The translations under genes were made by a program, and so were the position numbers. A stretch of DNA of 64,000 nt, taken from Nothopassalora personata (lineage: Eukaryota; Ascomycota; Dothideomycetes; Mycosphaerellales; Mycosphaerellaceae). The notes below the pieces were generated by a model, which was not told the DNA's origin, searched no databases, and saw nothing but the letters and a program-made list of their open reading frames with translations. Positions 11,530-19,900 of the stretch are shown piece by piece; within the stretch, counting starts at the first letter, position 1, and the number at the start of each line of letters is the position of its first letter. The DNA lies in NCBI GenBank assembly GCA_033816765.1, contig CM066292.1:4154001-4218000 (forward strand), read 5' to 3'.

Positions 11530-12500
11530 TTATTTAGAGACGGTCTTAGACTTAGTATTAACGCGGTAGGCTAGTAGTTAAGTAGTAAGTAGGTAGTTAG
11601 CGGTAAGGACGAGTAACTAGCGAAGGGAGGTAGCGTAGCCGCTAGTATATATTACGTTATCGTCCTCGTCGATAGTAAATAGCTTCGGCGCCTTACTAGA
11701 GCCTAGGTATATATTATAGACTAGGTCGTATAGAGCGGAAGAGATAGGATTGGTACGCGCCTTAAGGTAGACGAAGGTTAGGGGAGGGATACTATTATAG
11801 ATAACTATTTCGTAGTTAAAGACTCGAATCTTCTAGCCCTTAACGCGGCGTAGCTAGATAATACCTAGCGCTAGCGGAGCGGAGAAAATAGCGGAGCCGT
11901 CTTCGGCCGTAACGCTCTAGATAAAGCGGCCGGGATAGAGGGCGGGGAGGTAGACCTAGGCGAGGGTATAGCCTTAGTAGAGGGGAGACGGGGTATCGGG
12001 AATAGTAAACTAATTACGATTATAGTCCTAGGTAAACTCCGTACCTAGCGAGCGGTAGGAGGCTAAGTTAAGGCCGTCTTCTACTAATTCTAGTATTAGG
12101 AGCTTCCTAATATACTAAAATAGAAATTAGAGTAGAGCGCTAGCGTCTACGATCGTATTACGGAAGACGGTAGCCGTAACTAGTATAAAGCCGGTAAGGG
12201 GCTAAAGTTAGTAGATCGTATTACTCTAGAGGGCGTAGGGGTTAACGAGATTATAAGCCTTATTACCGACTACGTAACTAAATATCGTAGGGTTACTAAG
12301 TAATAGGTAGTTATTAGTAATATCCGGTAGTAGCGGACGTCGCCTTACGTACTTCTAGAACGGGCCTAGCAATAGCCGCTACGGCTTCTTACCGTTATAG
12401 TCGGTATCGCTATTAGGTTTACTATCGGTAGTACTCTCTACGCGGGCGTCGAGGTCGCTATTATCGTTAGCCTATAGTCTATTGTTCTTACTATCCCTAC
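11530..12500 (-). pseudogene. RIP-degraded minus-strand gene, central exon, left of the insertion
   Basis: Read on the minus strand from 12500 down to about 11530 there is one continuous frame of about 320 codons, interrupted only by RIP-type stops. Segments include GTEFTQDYNRNQFTIP, TAEDGSAIFSAPLALG and LGSSKAPKLFTIDEDDN. It continues without a phase change into 19545-19900 when the retrotransposon and one target duplicate are removed, so the element landed inside this exon. I do not recognise the protein. Confidence 0.65.
12496..12500. repeat. Target site duplication, left copy (CCTAC)
   Basis: Matches 19540-19544 exactly and flanks the full-length retrotransposon. Confidence 0.95.
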
Positions 12501-12686
12501 TGTCACGGGGTGGCCTTGACCTTGGACCTTTCGCCGGCTTAACCGCGGACCTTCCGGATCGGGTTAGCGCGGTTTGGCACGAGATCGACCTTGCTTCTCT
12601 CTTCTCTCTCGTTCTTAGACTCTTCGTAGATTGTATTATTCACGACTTGACTCCTACACTCTCCGGATCTCATATCGCCCGTGTCA
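12501..12686 (+). repeat. 5' LTR, 186 bp
   Basis: Identical to the 3' LTR except T at 12573 against C at 19426. A CT-rich tract at 12594-12616 precedes the predicted transcript start near 12626, inferred from the self-primer match. There is no strong TATA box; CT-rich initiators are common in fungi. Confidence 0.96.
12626..12635 (+). promoter_or_regulatory. Predicted self-primer and transcript 5' end in R
   Basis: GTAGATTGTA is exactly complementary to TACAATCTAC at 12688-12697. In Tf1-type elements the first 11 or so bases of the RNA fold back on the primer-binding site and prime minus-strand synthesis. This predicts transcription starting near 12626. The same bases occur at 19479-19488 in the 3' LTR. 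Confidence 0.65.
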
Positions 12687-12687
12687 T

Positions 12688-12697
12688 TACAATCTAC
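12688..12697 (+). promoter_or_regulatory. Primer-binding site, self-primed type
   Basis: TACAATCTAC starts one base after the 5' LTR and pairs perfectly with 12626-12635. The region lacks the TGG expected for priming by a full tRNA 3' end, which supports self-priming. Confidence 0.65.
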
Positions 12698-12823
12698 CGC
12701 TCATAAGCTGCACGCGTCCGCAAGGATCCGTACAGCGCGCTCAAACTAACAGCGCATTGTCAGCTCGAGCAACGCGCTCTAGCACCAGACCCGAGTGGTA
12801 GCGATTGTCAACATCCCACCATC

Positions 12824-14869
12824 ATGGAAGGCGAACAAGCAGTTCCAAACCCTCCTCCTCCGCAGCGAGGCCGACGACAGTCTCGAGGCGAGGACGAGGA
12901 GCGACCCGACTTACCAAGAGACCGATCACCACGAGAGCGATCCTCTATGCCACCCACCACGCGACTTCGGCGCCAACTCGACAGTGCTGACGACGCAGTT
13001 ACACCGAAAGTAACAGGCAACTTCAATCTCGACGAGCCGACGCCAGGGCGCCCGCTCAAGCAGAAGGGAACTGTCGTCGCCGACACGCAAGAGACGATTG
13101 GCCGACAGTCAGAATCAGCATCGGCAGCACCGGCTCCGAAGCCAGCGAAGAAGTACCCTCTGACAGAGGAGCAGCGCGAAGAGTATGCGCAGAGGAACTC
13201 CACGGACCGCCTCACGTACAACAAGGACGAGGGAACCGTGGCTAGACAGACAGAGCACTGCGACCTCGGCTGGGCAGTGCCACGCGACATTACCACCTAC
13301 AAGAATGCCGAAGGTCACAGACTGCTACAGGCCCGGTACAAGGTCAACAACTTCAAGTTCGGCAACGCGAAGGACCTCAAGCTGGTCGTCAACCAGGGCA
13401 ATGAGGAACACCCGGATGCCGGTGCCAAACGCTTCCTAGACGTACTCGACAACGTCAACCTGATTATCGCCAGAAGCGAGGAGGCCGTTGAGAAACACGA
13501 TGCGCTCATCGAGCAGCACGAAGATACTATCGCCCAACAGGACAAGACTATCACCCAGCAAGAGAAGGTGATCACGCGCTTGGAAAAGAAGGAAAAGACT
13601 TCAACAAAGATGATAGAAGAAGCCATCGACAAGTTCGCCGCGTACAAGACTGAGCTGGCGGCCCTTCGACAGGACAAGCAAGACCTAGAGCAGCGTCTCA
13701 AGGCCATGGAGGCAAAGGAAACAGAAGCTGACGACAGTGAGAAGGAGGGTGCAACACTTGCACGACTAGGCAAGTACCTCCAGGATACCGACGGCGACGA
13801 TTCCGACGTCGAGTCGGAAGCCAATCTCAGACGTCGGTACACCACCCACACCACGAAGGTCCCGCTGCGCAAGGCGGCCGGATCAGCTGGTGGTACACCA
13901 ATGCCGAAGCCGCGGCCACGAGGCGTCTCCCCAGCAGGTTCCGGTATCAGCGCTATACTCGGTCGGAAGCGCAGCTCACATGCTCAAGAACTCATCGACG
14001 ACGATGATGATGCTCGGCCGACCTGTTCAGGCTCCGAAGCACGCGCCAGCGGCATCAAGGCGCCGGATGCATTCTCCGGCGAGGCAGGCAAGGAACAGAA
14101 GCCTTACCTCGAGTGGAAGCAGAAGATGAAGTACTACCTACGTATGGGTTGCAAGGGCTTCAGCGACGAAGACTTGAAAGCTACTGTCATCAACTGCACC
14201 ACTGGATTCGCCTACAGTGTCCTCGAACCTATCGAGTCCACACTGGCTACGGCGGATCACGTCTTCGAGGTGCTCGACGAGGCCTGCGGCGATAAGCATA
14301 CGCGCACCACGAAGCGTGCAGAGTATCAGTACCTCAAGCAGGGTGACGGCGAGGTTTTCAGCAAGTTCTGGGCCAAGTTCGTGTCATATCTGCCATACAT
14401 CTCACACGACAAGGATGACCCAGATGATTTGCCCGAGCAGATGCGGGCAAAGCTCAGCAAGGCTTACCGCGACTGCATCCGTGGCGAGCGTTTCAAGGAT
14501 ATCATGGCTATGAAGGACAAGCTCCACATGATCGAGGCTGACTTCCTTCACGATAAGGCAGGCGGCAGTAGCGGCGGAGGTCGTCGCCATGGCGGAACTG
14601 GTGGCGACGGCAACGACAAGTCACCTCTCCAGAAAGCCAATGATGCACTCAAGAACGGCTATGATTGGGACAAGGCCAAGGATGGCGGTCTCTCATCTTT
14701 CCGGCCCATTACCCAGAAGGAGTTCGACGACCGCACTAAGTGCTTTGCTTGCAAGAAGGAGGGATGCCGCAAGACCCTTCCAACATGCCCGTATGCACCA
14801 TACAAGAAGGCCTCGCGTCGTCCGAACAACAGCACTCTCGACGTGCCTGGTGTTGAGGAAAAAGTCTAA
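12824..14869 (+). CDS. gag: Gag polyprotein of the chromovirus (681 aa)
   Basis: Structural capsid/nucleocapsid protein that would assemble the cytoplasmic virus-like particle and package element RNA. The ATG at 12824 has A at -3 and G at +4, a good eukaryotic context, 137 nt after the LTR. Residues 1-110 are Pro/Arg-rich and low complexity. About 220-300 form a strong coiled coil rich in Glu, Gln and Lys. About 415-585 is a capsid-like domain (LEWKQKMKYYL, then KFWAKFVSYLPY). A Gly-rich linker and a Cys motif at 640-655 follow. That motif is C-X2-C-X4-C-X6-C, with Cys where retroviral-type knuckles have His. The ORF ends in TAA at 14867-14869, overlapping the pol frame. No RIP damage. Confidence 0.93.
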   Translation: MEGEQAVPNPPPPQRGRRQSRGEDEERPDLPRDRSPRERSSMPPTTRLRRQLDSADDAVTPKVTGNFNLDEPTPGRPLKQKGTVVADTQETIGRQSESASAAPAPKPAKKYPLTEEQREEYAQRNSTDRLTYNKDEGTVARQTEHCDLGWAVPRDITTYKNAEGHRLLQARYKVNNFKFGNAKDLKLVVNQGNEEHPDAGAKRFLDVLDNVNLIIARSEEAVEKHDALIEQHEDTIAQQDKTITQQEKVITRLEKKEKTSTKMIEEAIDKFAAYKTELAALRQDKQDLEQRLKAMEAKETEADDSEKEGATLARLGKYLQDTDGDDSDVESEANLRRRYTTHTTKVPLRKAAGSAGGTPMPKPRPRGVSPAGSGISAILGRKRSSHAQELIDDDDDARPTCSGSEARASGIKAPDAFSGEAGKEQKPYLEWKQKMKYYLRMGCKGFSDEDLKATVINCTTGFAYSVLEPIESTLATADHVFEVLDEACGDKHTRTTKRAEYQYLKQGDGEVFSKFWAKFVSYLPYISHDKDDPDDLPEQMRAKLSKAYRDCIRGERFKDIMAMKDKLHMIEADFLHDKAGGSSGGGRRHGGTGGDGNDKSPLQKANDALKNGYDWDKAKDGGLSSFRPITQKEFDDRTKCFACKKEGCRKTLPTCPYAPYKKASRRPNNSTLDVPGVEEKV

Positions 14870-14898
14870 CCTCTGAGCGTACGCACAACACTCAGAGG
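14857..14898 (+). promoter_or_regulatory. Predicted programmed -1 ribosomal frameshift signal
   Basis: Slippery stretch GGAAAAA at 14857-14863, read G-GAA-AAA in the gag frame; a 6-nt spacer that includes the gag stop; then an 8-bp perfect stem CCTCTGAG (14870-14877) with CTCAGAGG (14891-14898) and a 13-nt loop. The pol frame is -1 relative to gag and is open from 14857. Slippage would fuse 680 Gag residues to about 1413 Pol residues. The heptamer departs from strict X-XXY-YYZ in the P site, so efficiency is uncertain. Confidence 0.7.
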
Positions 14899-17800
14899 GC
14901 TGACATTCCCCAACGTGCAACGTCCGGTAAGGACCCTCCCGTAGATTCCAACCTCTACGAGCATCTCGCCTATCCTCGCCTGCAGGCAACAGCATCAGTG
15001 TTTGTACCGTCGGCTCGTCCAGCTGCCGCTTCAACAGTGCAGCTGGGCGGACGACGGCAACCTATCGCCCTAACTGCTGACCTGCCAACGGTTTGTTCTC
15101 TCTCGGTTTCACCGCACATGAGCCTCCCACCCATATCGAAGCATGTCGTGCTTTGCGGCATGGTCGGAGGGCAGCTCGTACGCTGTATGCTCGACACAGG
15201 TTGTACCTCTCTCTTTGTCCATGAGAGGTTTGCGAAACTAAATCTACAGCGCAAGCGCCTGCCAGAAGCGCTGCCATATACTGGCTCGAAGGGCAGCACT
15301 GCGGGACTGATCACACAGATTGCCAGCATTCCAGACATCGACTTCAACGGCCAGCACGACAGCTTCAATGCCTGGGTCGCTGATCTCGGGCAATACGACC
15401 TCATCCTCGGCATGCCATGGTTTGAGTCCAACCTTCCACACATCGACTTCGTCACGCGCACGCTTACCTTCGACAGCGGGATCTCCGCTCGCTGCGAGAC
15501 CAAGTCCGATCCCAAACCTGGCACACCGCGTTTCGCCTCTGAGCCGGTGGTGGAAGGCCCTCTCGAAGACCTTCCAGACATCAACATCATAACTGTGGGA
15601 GAAGCGCAGTCTGCAGTGGACGAGGGCCAAGAAGCATACCTCGTCTGGGACTACGATGACACGTCTGACACAGCAGCAGTGCTCGACGACGTCGGATTGC
15701 ACATCTGCGCCATGAACCCAGATGACCTGGAGCGCTACATGAAGGGCAAAGAGGAGGTCGACGCTAAGCAGCTCTTGCCACCTGATTTCCACCAGCGCGT
15801 CCAGGCATTCAACCCCGAGCTTGCGAAGTCACTTCCGCCACACAGGGAGGGGGACCTTGCGATCGATTTCATCCCTGGTGCTAAGCTGCCTTTCGTTAAG
15901 CCCCGGCCGGCAGGACGAGATGAGCTGATTGTGACCAAAAAGCACATCACGGATCTCGCGTCCATCGGCTACGTTCGTCCATCGACATCACGGGTCGCAT
16001 CACCGCTTCTCATTGTTAAGAAGCCTGGTGGTGGACTCCGGGTGTGCGTGGACTACCGAGCCATCAACGAGATCACCATCAAGAACAGGTATCCCATACC
16101 TCAGATACGTGAAACTCTAGCGCGCCTGTCCAAGGCCAAGATGTTCACTATCCTCGATATCATTGCGGCATTCAACCAGCTCCGTATCAAAGCCGGTGAC
16201 GAATGGAAGACTGCTTTCACTACGCGCTATGGAACATACGAGTACTTGGTCGTGCCTTTTGGGCTATGTAACGCACCAGCGGCTTTCCAAGCCTACATCA
16301 ATTCCGCACTGCACGACTATCTCGATGATTTCTGCACGGCGTATTTGGACGACACTATCGTGTACACAGAGCCGCCGGAGCAGGGAGGTTTCGACGCGCT
16401 TCGCAAGCTCCACGTCGAGCACGTCAACAAGGTCCTTGACAAGCTTATCAAAGCCCGCCTGCCCTGCGACATACTGAAGTGCCGTTTCTTCCAGACCGAA
16501 GTCAAGTTCTTAGGGATCATCATCACGGCGACCGGGCTGAAGATGGATCCCAAGAAAGTTCAAGCGATCCAAGAGTGGGCGACTCCAAGCAATGTTACTG
16601 ACGTCCTAGCATTCCTAGGGTTGTGCAACTTCTATCGCAGATTCATCGCCGAATTCGCTACTATAGCATTCGCCCTTACATGCTTGACCCGTGGCGCCAA
16701 CAGCAAGGACCCAAAGCACCGTCCGGTCTGGCGCTGGACTGCAGAGTGCCAGGAGGCTTTCGATGCTCTGAAGCTGGCTTTTACCAAGGCACCAGTACTT
16801 AAGCATTTCGATCCGGACCTCCCAAGCACTGTCGAATGCGACGCCTCTGACACGGTTACAGCTGGAGTCCTGTCCCAGCCAGATCCAGACGACGGCTGGG
16901 CACTCAAACCAGTTGCTTTCTACTCTACAAAGATGATTCCAGCGGAATGCAATTACGAGATCTACGACAAGGAACTTATGGCAATCGTGCACGCATTCGA
17001 GGAATGGCGGCCCGAGCTTATGTCTTGCGATCCAGCTACACCAATCAAGGTGCTATCCGACCACCGCGGCTTGGAGTACTTTATGACTACCAAGCAGCTT
17101 AACAGACGTCAAGCCCGGTGGGCGGAGTTCCTGTCTGCTTTCAACTTCAAGATCACGTACAGACCTGGCAAAGACAACGTGAAGGCCGACTGCCTTACAC
17201 GACGATCCCAGGACCAGGACAAGTCCGATGATCTGCGCAACCGCCGCCAAGTTCTGCTCAAGGAGGACAATCTCAGCGACGAGGTGCGTGCGACACTGCC
17301 GCAGGTCGCTTGTCTCGAGGTACCCGATCCAGCAGCAACAGCCAAGCGTCAGTACGAGCTCGCCATAGCTGCACTGGAAGTCCTAGACGGCGCCACTCCA
17401 GGCGATCCTTCCATTGAGGAACAGATCCAGCTTGCGTACGCCAAAGACGAGCTCGCTTGTGACATTCGCGAAGCAATCAAGAAGGATCTGCCCAAGCTGA
17501 AGGACGCACGCGTATCTATCACCGATTGCCGCATCGAACATGACACGATCTTCGTGCGCGACAAGGTGTATGTACCGAATTCTGAGGACTTGCGAGGCGA
17601 AGTCATGCGCCAGCACCACAACACTCTCCTCACCGGTCATCCAGGCCGCGAGAAGACGTATGAACTGATCGCCCGCGAGTACTGGTGGCCGGGGATGTTC
17701 AAGGATGTTCGCAGGTACACAGATGCATGTCACGTCTGCACCCGCATACGCGCTTTCACTCGAGCATATTCAGGAGGTTTGCGGCAGCTGCCAGTACCAC

Positions 17801-19104
17801 AAGGAGCATACCGCGAAGTCACGATGGACTATGTGGTTGAGCTGCCAGCTAGCACATCAGCCGAGGGCGTCACCTTCACCAACATCCTGACAGTCACGGA
17901 GCGACTCACCAAACGCAAACACTACATCGCAGTTAAGGACTTGACCGCCGAAACAGCGGCAGATGTCTGCCTGCGTTACATTATCAAGGACCAGGGACTT
18001 TTCGACGTCGTTTACAGCGATCGCGGGTCCCAGTGGGTCAGCGCATTCTGGAAACGCCTGTTGCTACTGATGCGCGTCGACCAGCGACTGTCTACTGCTT
18101 TCCACCCGCAAACAGATGGGCAGAGTGAAAGCACCAACAGGATTATGGAAATGTATCTCCGCGCATTCGTCAACTACGCGCAGGACGACTGGGTCCAGTT
18201 GCTTCCTATGGCCGAGTTCGCCGCCAACAACGTACGGTCTGACACTACAGGTGTGTCACCGTTCTTCGCAACTCTGGGCCGCCATCCGCGCATGACTTTC
18301 ACACCGCCATCGGAGCTCGCCAAGCATTCTGGACCTACCGCACAGCGCATTGACCAGCAAGCTGCCGATGACTTCGCCGCCAAACTTGAGCAACTTCATG
18401 ACTACTGTGCGACTCAAATGCGTTGGGCGCAGGCTCGATATGACGACAGCGCGCTCACTTCTCGACAAGCAGCACCGCGCTATCGCGTCGGCGACAAGGT
18501 TTGGCTCGACACGCGCAACATACTGACTCGCCGACCAAGCAAGAAACTCGACCACAAGAACAACGGCCCTTGGCCAGTCGAGAAGGTACTAGGCAACGAC
18601 GCATACCGACTTACCCTGCCAGCCACTATGAAGATACACAACGTCTTCCACACCAGCCTCTTGCGCATCGCCGACTCGAACCCGTTTCCCAACCAACACG
18701 ATACCGAGCCACCGCCAGTTATCGACGCCGAAGGTCAGCAACGTCACGAGGTGGAGGAGGTGATTAAGAGCAAGTGGACAGGCAGGGCGCACAAGGAGGT
18801 TCGCTACACATACCGATGGGTCGGCGGCGCCCACACCTCAGAGGTCTACAAAGTCAACATCGGCGGACCCGATGACTTGATCGCAGACTTTCACCACAAC
18901 AACCCTGATGCTGATGGCCCGCCGCCCGGATGGAAGCCGCCAGCGCTATGGATACCGAACGAGAAAGTTGGGTCAACCGCATTACCCGCGCACATGGCAG
19001 ATGCTGGACAACCACCTGTCTCCGCACCGACACCGACCACAGAAACGCCGGTCCTCCGCCGTTCAGCGCGCACGCGAGGAGATACAGCTGTCTCGCCGAA
19101 GTGA
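14857..19104 (+). CDS. pol: Pol polyprotein: protease, RT, RNase H, integrase, chromodomain-like
   Basis: Open in the -1 frame from 14857 to the TGA at 19102-19104. The first in-frame ATG is at 15118, inside the protease, so expression as Gag-Pol by frameshift is likely. Counting residues from codon 14998: protease DTG at 66-68 and LILGMPW at 135-141; RT with LDIIAAF (catalytic Asp 387) and YLDD at 449-452; RNase H Asp615, Glu659, Asp688, Asp731; integrase zinc finger His874/His881/Cys911/Cys914; integrase core Asp944, Asp1008, Glu1044 with 35 residues between the last two (DD35E); GPY/F-type GPW at 1190-1192; a chromodomain-like tail at about 1250-1305. All catalytic residues are present. 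It would copy element RNA into DNA and integrate it. Full length from 14857 is 1415 residues. Confidence 0.95.
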   Translation, partial: GKSLTSERTHNTQRADIPQRATSGKDPPVDSNLYEHLAYPRLQATASVFVPSARPAAASTVQLGGRRQPIALTADLPTVCSLSVSPHMSLPPISKHVVLCGMVGGQLVRCMLDTGCTSLFVHERFAKLNLQRKRLPEALPYTGSKGSTAGLITQIASIPDIDFNGQHDSFNAWVADLGQYDLILGMPWFESNLPHIDFVTRTLTFDSGISARCETKSDPKPGTPRFASEPVVEGPLEDLPDINIITVGEAQSAVDEGQEAYLVWDYDDTSDTAAVLDDVGLHICAMNPDDLERYMKGKEEVDAKQLLPPDFHQRVQAFNPELAKSLPPHREGDLAIDFIPGAKLPFVKPRPAGRDELIVTKKHITDLASIGYVRPSTSRVASPLLIVKKPGGGLRVCVDYRAINEITIKNRYPIPQIRETLARLSKAKMFTILDIIAAFNQLRIKAGDEWKTAFTTRYGTYEYLVVPFGLCNAPAAFQAYINSALHDYLDDFCTAYLDDTIVYTEPPEQGGFDALRKLHVEHVNKVLDKLIKARLPCDILKCRFFQTEVKFLGIIITATGLKMDPKKVQAIQEWATPSNVTDVLAFLGLCNFYRRFIAEFATIAFALTCLTRGANSKDPKHRPVWRWTAECQEAFDALKLAFTKAPVLKHFDPDLPSTVECDASDTVTAGVLSQPDPDDGWALKPVAFYSTKMIPAECNYEIYDKELMAIVHAFEEWRPELMSCDPATPIKVLSDHRGLEYFMTTKQLNRRQARWAEFLSAFNFKITYRPGKDNVKADCLTRRSQDQDKSDDLRNRRQVLLKEDNLSDEVRATLPQVACLEVPDPAATAKRQYELAIAALEVLDGATPGDPSIEEQIQLAYAKDELACDIREAIKKDLPKLKDARVSITDCRIEHDTIFVRDKVYVPNSEDLRGEVMRQHHNTLLTGHPGREKTYELIAREYWWPGMFKDVRRYTDACHVCTRIRAFTRAYSGGLRQLPVPQGAYREVTMDYVVELPASTSAEGVTFTNILTVTERLTKRKHYIAVKDLTAETAADVCLRYIIKDQGLFDVVYSDRGSQWVSAFWKRLLLLMRVDQRLSTAFHPQTDGQSESTNRIMEMYLRAFVNYAQDDWVQLLPMAEFAANNVRSDTTGVSPFFATLGRHPRMTFTPPSELAKHSGPTAQRIDQQAADDFAAKLEQLHDYCATQMRWAQARYDDSALTSRQAAPRYRVGDKVWLDTRNILTRRPSKKLDHKNNGPWPVEKVLGNDAYRLTLPATMKIHNVFHTSLLRIADSNPFPNQHDTEPPPVIDAEGQQRHEVEEVIKSKWTGRAHKEVRYTYRWVGGAHTSEVYKVNIGGPDDLIADFHHNNPDADGPPPGWKPPALWIPNEKVGSTALPAHMADAGQPPVSAPTPTTETPVLRRSARTRGDTAVSPK

Positions 19105-19340
19105 TGAACTGCTCGGACACGGCCTTCAATGCGTGTGTAAGCACCGACTGTAGCCTCTCGCTGTTACAGCACGGCCTTACTGAAGCACGCACACTGAAGC
19201 ACCGGTCCGCGGTATCTACACGCACCGCTCGAGCCGACCATGCTACACATCCCTTACACGCCAGACGAGGCCGCTGTCGCATTGGTTACATACTGTTTGA
19301 TTTTCTTTTTACGCACGTCGCAGGCGCTCGTGGCCATTTT
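19105..19340 (+). other. Retrotransposon 3' untranslated region
   Basis: Sequence between the pol stop and the polypurine tract, un-RIPped, with no ORF that I can support. It presumably belongs to the genomic RNA 3' region. Confidence 0.7.
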
Positions 19341-19350
19341 GGAGGGGGGG
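19341..19350 (+). promoter_or_regulatory. Polypurine tract
   Basis: GGAGGGGGGG, preceded by TTTT and separated by TAC from the 3' LTR. It has the position and composition expected of the primer for plus-strand DNA synthesis. Confidence 0.9.
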
Positions 19351-19353
19351 TAC

Positions 19354-19539
19354 TGTCACGGGGTGGCCTTGACCTTGGACCTTTCGCCGGCTTAACCGCG
19401 GACCTTCCGGATCGGGTTAGCGCGGCTTGGCACGAGATCGACCTTGCTTCTCTCTTCTCTCTCGTTCTTAGACTCTTCGTAGATTGTATTATTCACGACT
19501 TGACTCCTACACTCTCCGGATCTCATATCGCCCGTGTCA
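19354..19539 (+). repeat. 3' LTR, 186 bp
   Basis: Same length as the 5' LTR with one transition between them (19426 C, 12573 T). The difference is in a CpT context, not the CpA context of RIP. Confidence 0.96.
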
Positions 19540-19544
19540 CCTAC
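19540..19544. repeat. Target site duplication, right copy (CCTAC)
   Basis: Direct duplicate of 12496-12500. Confidence 0.95.
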
Positions 19545-19900
19545 GGGCCTTACGGGCTTTACGCTTCTTAAGGTAGGTCTAGTAGAATACGCCGGGCTTA
19601 AGAACTTTCCCGTACTATAACTAATTCGTAGTAATAATAATAGTCTTAGAGGTTATAATATCGTTAGGATCGAGGGTAGCTACGAAGGCCTCGAGACCTA
19701 CTAAGGTATTTAGTACGATATATTTATAGTCGCCTAACCGAGTTATTATATTAGACTTACTAAGGGAGTAGAAGGTAACTACGTAGAAGTAGTTACGCTA
19801 GCTAGGTATATATATATCTAGTACCGTTAGTAATCTAGGTAGATAGACCGTTAGGTAGGTAGACGATAAGGACTAGATAATAGAGTAGGCGAGGGCTAGC
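19545..19900 (-). pseudogene. RIP-degraded minus-strand gene, central exon, right of the insertion
   Basis: On the minus strand the frame reads LGDYKYIVLNTLVGLEAF, then DPNDIITSKT, then a basic stretch YLKKRKARKA that runs directly into the frame at 12500-11530 once the retrotransposon is removed. The basic run just before an Asn/Asp-rich stretch could be a nuclear-localisation-like tract. No family recognised. Confidence 0.65.

Larger units (their letters stand above)
12501..19539 (+). mobile_element. Intact, un-RIPped Ty3/gypsy chromovirus-like retrotransposon (7039 bp)
   Basis: A complete element: 186-bp LTRs (TGTCAC...GTGTCA) at both ends, 5-bp target duplication, self-priming-type primer-binding site, gag and pol ORFs, polypurine tract. 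Domain order protease-RT-RNase H-integrase is that of Ty3/gypsy, and the GPY/F plus chromodomain-like tail and self-primer suggest the Tf1/sushi chromovirus group. It is GC-richer than its surroundings and shows no RIP stops. It sits in sense opposite to the decayed host frame. Near-identical LTRs and open reading frames imply recent insertion after the local RIP episode. Whether it is transcribed cannot be told from the sequence. Confidence 0.96.

Noticed and set aside
12699..12708. GCTCATAAGC as a tRNA-Met primer site for the chromovirus.
   Set aside because: It has the sense of the tRNA rather than its complement, so it could not anneal; the self-primer match explains the region better.
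14998..15000. GTG as the start codon of pol.
   Set aside because: Nuclear fungal genes do not normally start at GTG; the frame is already open from 14857 and overlaps gag, so frameshift expression is simpler.
12808..19282. Long open frames on the minus strand and other phases across the chromovirus (for example 13315-13872 and 15244-15792 minus).
   Set aside because: They overlap well-supported gag and pol, have no recognisable domains, and arise because GC-rich coding DNA is open in shadow frames.
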